From Cellulomonas soli (GTDB taxonomy: Bacteria; Actinomycetota; Actinomycetes; Actinomycetales; Cellulomonadaceae), in assembly GCF_013409305.1 (NCBI RefSeq), contig NZ_JACBZJ010000001.1:3348001-3412000 (forward strand): DNA of 64,000 nucleotides, given 5' to 3'. Shown piece by piece: positions 58,882 through 64,000 of this stretch. The translations under genes and the position numbers were made by a program. Position 1 is the stretch's first letter. Every line of letters starts with the position of its first letter. The notes under the pieces were generated by a model. That model was not told where the DNA came from and ran no database searches. It saw only the letters and a program-made list of their open reading frames with translations.

Positions 58882-60126
58882 TCAGACCGAGGTGACGACG
58901 AGGGCCACGTTGTGGCCGCCGAAGCCGAACGAGTTGTTCACGCCGGCGATCTGCCCGGCGGGCAGCGCCCGCGGGGTGTCCCGCACCAGGTCGAGCACGA
59001 GCTCAGGGTCGGGGTCGGTCACGTTGATCGTCGGCGGCGCCTGACGGTCGTGCAGGGCGAGGATCGTGAAGATCGTCTCCAGGGCGCCAGCACCGCCCAG
59101 CAGGTGGCCCGTCATGGACTTGGTCGCCGAGAGGGCGACGTGGTCCGCGTCGCCGCCGAGGAGGCCACGGATGCTGCGCGCCTCGATGAGGTCGCCGACC
59201 ACCGTCGACGTGGCGTGCGCGTTCACGTGCGCGACGTCGGAGGCGGAGACGCCCGACTCCCCCAGGGCCGCGCGCATGGCGCGGATCTGCCCGTCGCCCG
59301 ACGGCTCGGGCGAGGTGATGTGGTAGCCGTCGGCCGACAGCCCGACCCCGGAGATCCGGGCGTACACCCGGGCGCCTCGTGCGGCGGCGTGCTCGGCGGA
59401 CTCCAGCACCACGACCCCGGCCCCCTCGCCGATGACGAAGCCGTCGCGGGCGCGGTCGTACGGACGCGAGGCGCCCTGCGGGTCGTCGTTGCGCAGCGAC
59501 AACGTCCGGGACGCAGCGAACGCCGCGATCGGCATGGGGTGGATCGAGGCCTCGGTCCCGCCGGCCACGACCACGTCGGCGCGCCCGTTGCGGATCATCT
59601 CGACCGCGTAGCCGATGGCCTCGGCGCCGCTCGCGCAGGCGGAGACCAGGGCGTGCGCACCGGCGCGCGCGCCGAGCTCGAGGGAGACATACGCGGTGGG
59701 GGAGTTCGGCATGAGCATCGGCACGGTCATCGGGAGCACCCGGCGGGCGCCCTTCTCCCGCAGCGTGTCCCATCCGTCGAGGGTCGTCCAGATCCCGCCG
59801 ATGCCGGAGGACACCACCGAGCCGAGACGCTCGCCGTCCACCTCGGGGCTCCCCGCGTCGGCCCACGCCTCGCGCGCCGCAATGATCGCGTACTGCGCCG
59901 AGGGGTCCATGCGCTTGATCTCGGGACGTGCGAGGACGTCCTCCGGGGAGACCTTGATCGTGGCGGCGAACGTGACGGGCAGGCCGTAGGTCTCCACCCA
60001 GTCGTTGTCGAAGGTGCGGGCACCGGACTGCCCGGCGAGCGCGGCGCTCCAGGTGCTGGGCACGTCCCCACCGAGGGGGGTCGTGGCGCCCAGGCCGGTG
60101 ACGACGACGTCGGGTACGTGGCTCAT
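58882..60126 (-). CDS. fabF: beta-ketoacyl-ACP synthase II
   Basis: A 414-residue elongation condensing enzyme of type II fatty-acid synthesis. The catalytic triad is present: Cys in ALVSACASGAEAIGYAVEMI, His in VNAHATSTVVGD and His in KSMTGHLLGGAGALE. NNSFGFGGHNVALV closes the protein. NAHATST has Ala where many homologues have Gly. It is the last gene of the fab operon. Confidence 0.95.
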   Translation of the reverse strand: MSHVPDVVVTGLGATTPLGGDVPSTWSAALAGQSGARTFDNDWVETYGLPVTFAATIKVSPEDVLARPEIKRMDPSAQYAIIAAREAWADAGSPEVDGERLGSVVSSGIGGIWTTLDGWDTLREKGARRVLPMTVPMLMPNSPTAYVSLELGARAGAHALVSACASGAEAIGYAVEMIRNGRADVVVAGGTEASIHPMPIAAFAASRTLSLRNDDPQGASRPYDRARDGFVIGEGAGVVVLESAEHAAARGARVYARISGVGLSADGYHITSPEPSGDGQIRAMRAALGESGVSASDVAHVNAHATSTVVGDLIEARSIRGLLGGDADHVALSATKSMTGHLLGGAGALETIFTILALHDRQAPPTINVTDPDPELVLDLVRDTPRALPAGQIAGVNNSFGFGGHNVALVVTSV

Positions 60127-60342
60127 CGGTGCTCCAGTCAGCGGTCGAGCGGTGGCTCGCGTGGTCCGGTCGGTGGCGTGCCCTCAGGAGGGCTCGTTGC
60201 CCGGCCCCAGGTCGCGGGGGCGCCGGGTCGCGCGGCACGGACCGGGATGGTCCGGCGATGGGTCACCCCGACCGGTCGCCCACCCGGGGGTGGCGACCGA
60301 TCGGGGCCCTGCGTGCAGGGAAGACCCGTCAGGGGTGCAGGC

Positions 60343-60591
60343 TCAGGCCTGGGCCCCGGCGATGAAGGAGACGGCGTCGCCCACCGTGACGAGGTTCTTG
60401 ACCTCGTCGTCGGGGATGCGCACGTCGAACTTCTCCTCGGCGAGCGTGACGATCGTCATCATCGACAGCGAGTCGATGTCGAGGTCGTCGGTGAAGGACT
60501 TCTCGGGCAGGACGGAGTCGGTCGGAAGACCGGTCTCCTCGCTGACGATCTCGGCCAGGCCGGCCAGGATGTCCTGCTCGCTGTGGGCCAT
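60343..60591 (-). CDS. acpP: acyl carrier protein
   Basis: An 82-residue acidic protein with the phosphopantetheine site Ser in DDLDIDSLSMMTIVTLAEEK. Length and helix pattern are normal. It carries growing acyl chains between the fab enzymes. The ATG has GAGGAGA upstream. It lies between fabH and fabF, as in Streptomyces. Confidence 0.95.
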   Translation of the reverse strand: MAHSEQDILAGLAEIVSEETGLPTDSVLPEKSFTDDLDIDSLSMMTIVTLAEEKFDVRIPDDEVKNLVTVGDAVSFIAGAQA

Positions 60592-60696
60592 CGGTGTCTC
60601 CTCAAAGGTCGGCAGTCGGTGCGACTGCTGGTGACTGCTGGTGGTCGTGAACGGTACAGCCGGGCCGACGGTACCGGGGTGCGTGGGTCGCCCGGC

Positions 60697-61701
60697 TCAG
60701 GGCAGGACGACGACCTGGGCGGCGTACACCAGCCCGGCGCCGAAGCCGATCTGCAGCGCGAGCGCGCCGCTGGAGACCTGGCCCTCGCGCAGCAGGCGCT
60801 CGGTCGCGAGCGGGATCGAGGCCGCCGAGGTGTTGCCGGTGTCGGCGATGTCCCGGGCCACGACGACCGACTCGGGCAGCTTGAGCTGCTTGATCATCTG
60901 GTCGATGATCCGCATGTTCGCCTGGTGCGGGATGAACGCGTCGATCTGGTCGGCGCTCACGCCGGCCGCGTCGAGCGCCTTCTGCGCGATCGGTGCCATC
61001 TGCCACACCGCCCACTTGAAGACCGACTGGCCCTCCTGCCGCAGCGTCGGCCAGCCGGCGCCGTGGTCGCGGGTGTCGAGCCAGGAGTGCGTCTGACGGA
61101 TCGTCTGCGCCTGACCGCCGTCCGAGCCCCACACGGTCGGGCCGATGCCCGGGAAGTCGGACGGGCCGACGACCACGGCGCCGGCGCCGTCACCGAGCAG
61201 GAACGAGATCGAGCGGTCCGTCGGGTCGACGAACTCGCTCATCTTCTCCGCGCCGATGACGAGCACGTTGCGGGCCGCGCCCGAGCGCACCAGGGCGTCG
61301 GCCTGGCCGATCCCGTAGCAGTAGCCCGCGCAGGCGGCGGAGATGTCGTACGCGGCGGCGGGGGTCGCGCCGAGCCGGTCCGCAAGGATCGCGGCACCTG
61401 CGGGCGTCTGGTGGAAGTAGGTGACGGTCGACAGGATCACGGCGTCGATGTCGGCGCCGGTCAGCCCGGCGTTCTCGATCGCGGCACGCGCCGCACCCTC
61501 GGCGAGGTCGAGCACGTCCGTGCCTGCCTCGGCGCGACGGCGGGTGATGATGCCCGTGCGCTGCCGGATCCACTCGTCCGAGGAGTCGATCGGCCCGACG
61601 AGGTCGTCGTTCGGCACGACGCGCTCGCCGCGGATGCCGCCCAGCCCCAGGATGCGTGAGTAGGCGGGGCCGGAGGACTGGGTGAGGGTCGGACGGGTCA
61701 C
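60697..61701 (-). CDS. fabH: beta-ketoacyl-ACP synthase III
   Basis: A 334-residue enzyme that starts chain synthesis from acyl-CoA and malonyl-ACP. The Cys is in YDISAACAGYCYGIGQADAL, the His in AFIPHQANMRIIDQMIKQL and the Asn in DIADTGNTSAASIPL. SSDEWIRQRTGI is the usual N-terminal motif. The GTG at 61701 has AGGAGC upstream. fabD precedes it by 35 bases. Confidence 0.95.
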   Translation of the reverse strand: MTRPTLTQSSGPAYSRILGLGGIRGERVVPNDDLVGPIDSSDEWIRQRTGIITRRRAEAGTDVLDLAEGAARAAIENAGLTGADIDAVILSTVTYFHQTPAGAAILADRLGATPAAAYDISAACAGYCYGIGQADALVRSGAARNVLVIGAEKMSEFVDPTDRSISFLLGDGAGAVVVGPSDFPGIGPTVWGSDGGQAQTIRQTHSWLDTRDHGAGWPTLRQEGQSVFKWAVWQMAPIAQKALDAAGVSADQIDAFIPHQANMRIIDQMIKQLKLPESVVVARDIADTGNTSAASIPLATERLLREGQVSSGALALQIGFGAGLVYAAQVVVLP

Positions 61702-61736
61702 GACGTGCGCTCCTGGCTGCTGGGGTCGGTGGACGG

Positions 61737-62711
61737 TCACGCGTCGGCGGCCGTGTCGAGCTGCGTGCCGGCATGCCGGCGGACGAGGTCGCGAGCGGCG
61801 TCGAGGTCGGCGGGGGACTTCAGGGCGACGGTCTCGACGCCGGGCAGCGTACGCCGGGCCAGGCCGGTGAGCACCCCGCCGGGGGCCAGCTCGAGCAGCC
61901 CGGTGACGCCGTGCTCGACGAGCGTGGACTGGCACAGGTCCCAGCGCACCGGGTGCGCGACCTGGGCCACGAGGCGGGAGAGGGCGTCGGTACCGGAGGC
62001 GACGAGCGCACCGTCGGCGTTCGAGAGCAGCGGCAGCACCGGGTCGTGCACGGTGACGGACGCCGCAGCCGAGCGCAGCTCCTCGACCGCCGGTGCCATG
62101 TGCTCGGTGTGGAACGCACCGGCGACCTGCAGCGGGATCACCCGTGCGCGGGTCGGCAGGGTGGCGACGAGCGCGGCGACAGCCTCGAGGGTGCCGGCTG
62201 CGACGACCTGCCCGCCCCCGTTGACGTTGGCAGGGACGAGGCCGTGCTGCGCGAGCGAGGCCAGGACCTCCTCCGGGTCGCCCCCGAGCACCGCCGCCAT
62301 GCCGGTGGGGGTCACGGCAGCCGCGCGGGCCATCGCCGCGCCACGGACCGCGACCAGGCGCAGGGCATCCTCCTGGCTGAGGACGCCGGCGGCGGCCGCC
62401 GCGGCCAGCTCGCCGACCGAGTGCCCCGCGAGGGCGTCGGCCCGACCCGGAAGGACGTCCGCGAACGGCGTGTCCGCGTCGGTCTCCAGGACCGCGCGCA
62501 GGCTCGCGAGAGCCGAGGCGACGAGCAGCGGCTGCGCGACCGCGGTGTCGCGGATCGTGTCCGCGTCCGAGGTGGTGCCGTGCGCGACGAGGTCCAGACC
62601 GGTCGTCGCGCTCGCGCGGCCGATCGTCTCGGCGACGACGGGCAGCTCGAGCCATGGGGCGAGCATGCCGGGGGACTGGGCGCCCTGACCGGGGCTGACG
62701 ACGACGAGCAC
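61737..62711 (-). CDS. fabD: malonyl-CoA:ACP transacylase
   Basis: A 324-residue acyltransferase. The catalytic Ser is in ALAGHSVGELAAAAAAGVLS, the Arg in LVAVRGAAMARAA and the His in VAGAFHTEHMAPAVEEL. The N-terminal VVVSPGQGAQSPGM is typical. It is the first enzyme gene of the operon and follows the PucR/FasR-type regulator with a 137-base intergenic region. The start is GTG. Confidence 0.95.
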   Translation of the reverse strand: MLVVVSPGQGAQSPGMLAPWLELPVVAETIGRASATTGLDLVAHGTTSDADTIRDTAVAQPLLVASALASLRAVLETDADTPFADVLPGRADALAGHSVGELAAAAAAGVLSQEDALRLVAVRGAAMARAAAVTPTGMAAVLGGDPEEVLASLAQHGLVPANVNGGGQVVAAGTLEAVAALVATLPTRARVIPLQVAGAFHTEHMAPAVEELRSAAASVTVHDPVLPLLSNADGALVASGTDALSRLVAQVAHPVRWDLCQSTLVEHGVTGLLELAPGGVLTGLARRTLPGVETVALKSPADLDAARDLVRRHAGTQLDTAADA

Positions 62712-62769
62712 CCGTCCACTGTGCCCGCCCTGACCGGTTCGACCGGCTCACGGCGCACACCAAGGATCA

Positions 62770-62786
62770 CCGCACCCCTTGTGCGG
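62770..62786. promoter_or_regulatory. inverted repeat in the fasR-fabD intergenic region
   Basis: CCGCAC and GTGCGG are separated by five bases, about 60 bases upstream of the fabD start. This is a candidate regulator-binding site for the fab promoter, possibly for the adjacent PucR-type protein. Assignment is inferred. Confidence 0.4.
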
Positions 62787-62848
62787 GACCTACAAAGCAC
62801 CCGTGATCGCGAGAGGGGTCGTCCGTGGGTCGTGGCGGCGTCCGTGGC

Positions 62849-64000
62849 TCAGCGAGCCGGTTCGGGCGTCCCGGTCCCGTCCAGCCGCCCGACGGCCAGC
62901 GCCGTCTGCAGCACGTAGGACTCGCGCGCGTCCAGGGGGTCCCACCCGGTCACGTCAGCCACGCGGCGCAGGCGGTAGCGGACGGTGTTGGGGTGCACGT
63001 AGAGGGTGCGGGCGGCGGCCTCGAGCGATCGGCCGGTACCCAGGTACGCCGACAGCGTCTCCAGCAGCGAGCCCTGGCTGGTGGCCAGCGGCGCGTAGGC
63101 CTGCTGGATCAGCACGCGGCGTGCGGTGGCGTCGCCGACGAGCACCCGTTCGGGCAGCAGCTCGTCGGCCTGGACCGGGCGCGGAGCCTGCTCCCACGCG
63201 GCGGCGGCCACCAGGCCCGCGAGGGCGGCACGGGCCGAGCGCGAGCAGTCGGCCAGGTCCTGCACCACGGGGCCGATCACGACCGGACCCGGACCGAAGC
63301 GTGAGGTGAGCGCCTGCGCGGCGGCCAGCAGGTCTCCGCGCCCGCCCAGGAAGACGACCAGACGGTTTCCCTGGATGCCCACGAGCGCGTCGTCCACGGC
63401 GCGACGCAGCACGCGTCGCAGGTCCGCGGAGCGCACCTCGTCGAGCGGTCCGGCCGACGTCCCCGTCATGACGAGCATGGAGCCGTGACCGCTCCAGCCG
63501 AGCGCGGCGACCCGGGACCGCAGCGAGTCGTCCACGTCGCCGCGCACGAGCGCGTCCACGACGAGCGCCTCGAGCCGTGCGTCCCACGCGCCCCGGACCT
63601 CCGCCGCGCGGGCGTACACCTCGGCTGCGGAGAAGGCGACCTCGCGCGAGTACCGGAGCACGGCCTCGCGGACCTCGCGCTCCTCGCCGGGCGCTGCCAG
63701 CTGGTCGGAGTGGGCCTCGACCACGTCGACGATGACGCGCACGAGCTGCAGGGTGTGCTGCAACGAGATCGACCGGGTCAGCTCGGGCGGCGCTGCGGCG
63801 AAGATGTCGCCCACACCGTGCGGGGGCAGCGCGGGCGCGTTGAACCACGTGATGAAGGCGGTGATGCCCGCCTGCACGACCAGGCCCACCCACGAGCGGT
63901 CCTCCGCGGGCAGCGAGCGGTACCAGTCCAGGTCGGTGTCCAGCCGGCGCATCGCGGCCGCGGCCAGCAGACCGGTGCCCTCGCGGATGCGGCGCTGCGT
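62849..64000 (-). CDS. fasR: PucR/FasR-type activator of fatty-acid synthesis (partial)
   Basis: The frame is open to the right edge, so the N-terminus lies outside the window. The visible part ends in a PucR C-terminal helix-turn-helix: SLLETLSAYLGTGRSLEAAA, then RTLYVHPNTVRYRLRRVADV, then TGWDPLDARESYVLQTAL. A GGDEF-like regulatory domain precedes it (LVVFLGGRGDLLAAAQALTS). Its position directly upstream of fabD matches Streptomyces FasR, which activates the fab operon. The symbol is assigned by synteny. Confidence 0.85.
   Translation of the reverse strand, partial: TQRRIREGTGLLAAAAMRRLDTDLDWYRSLPAEDRSWVGLVVQAGITAFITWFNAPALPPHGVGDIFAAAPPELTRSISLQHTLQLVRVIVDVVEAHSDQLAAPGEEREVREAVLRYSREVAFSAAEVYARAAEVRGAWDARLEALVVDALVRGDVDDSLRSRVAALGWSGHGSMLVMTGTSAGPLDEVRSADLRRVLRRAVDDALVGIQGNRLVVFLGGRGDLLAAAQALTSRFGPGPVVIGPVVQDLADCSRSARAALAGLVAAAAWEQAPRPVQADELLPERVLVGDATARRVLIQQAYAPLATSQGSLLETLSAYLGTGRSLEAAARTLYVHPNTVRYRLRRVADVTGWDPLDARESYVLQTALAVGRLDGTGTPEPAR

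Overview
The window is GC-rich actinobacterial DNA, most likely from Micrococcales (Cellulomonas or a relative). The evidence is GC-dominated third codon positions, many GTG starts, four-base ATGA/GTGA gene overlaps, two Lsr2-type nucleoid proteins, BldC, a DUF3145 gene and the fasR-fabD-fabH-acpP-fabF order. Genus assignment is inference.

Layout. (1) 1-1500: three small genes and a decayed C-terminus of a sortase-anchored (LAMTG) protein. (2) 1.7-17.1 kb: conjugation module. A MobF relaxase-helicase (+) is followed by a DUF4913-like gene, a TPR-like protein and a divergent Phd/RelE-like toxin-antitoxin pair. A tightly overlapping minus-strand operon then carries a pilin-like protein, TrbL/VirB6-like protein, SCO6880 protein, VirB4-like ATPase, DnaB-N protein, coupling protein, wall hydrolase and ArdC antirestriction protein. 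(3) 17.2-38 kb: cargo. It holds a TIGR02391 gene with a membrane partner, a DUF6338 membrane protein coupled to five tandem tiny Gly/Pro-rich proteins, two Lsr2 paralogues, a diguanylate cyclase, a REase-fold toxin tail with HEAT-repeat immunity, an IS3 element nested in an older IS3 copy, a second DUF6338/peptide pair, an SDR-MFS-aldo/keto reductase operon with TetR, a RloC-like AAA_13 ATPase and a secreted HNH nuclease. (4) 38-48.7 kb: a complete Tad/Flp-type pilus operon headed by small secreted proteins and ending in a LysM-BTAD membrane protein. (5) 48.9-52.0 kb: element control end with a conserved unknown gene, four 18-bp repeats, a K+ channel, two small genes with a perfect LexA/SOS box, and an excisionase. 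No integrase is visible. (6) 52.28 kb onward: chromosome, with tRNA-Asn (the likely integration site), tRNA-Met, a c-di-GMP-I riboswitch in front of bldC, a TetR/YhgE-Pip/ABC operon, def, DUF3145 and the fatty-acid synthesis operon with its PucR/FasR-type regulator running off the right edge.

Together, 1.7-52 kb reads as an integrative conjugative element next to tRNA-Asn. The relaxase and coupling protein process and deliver DNA, the VirB-like operon forms the channel, the hydrolase opens the wall, ArdC protects incoming DNA, and the Tad pilus probably supplies cell contact. The SOS box, excisionase and repeats suggest damage-linked control. The best candidate for an undescribed system is the DUF6338 membrane protein translationally coupled to an array of tiny proteins sharing a G-Y-x-P ... 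P-P-x-T-P motif, with a second DUF6338 plus tiny protein elsewhere in the same cargo.
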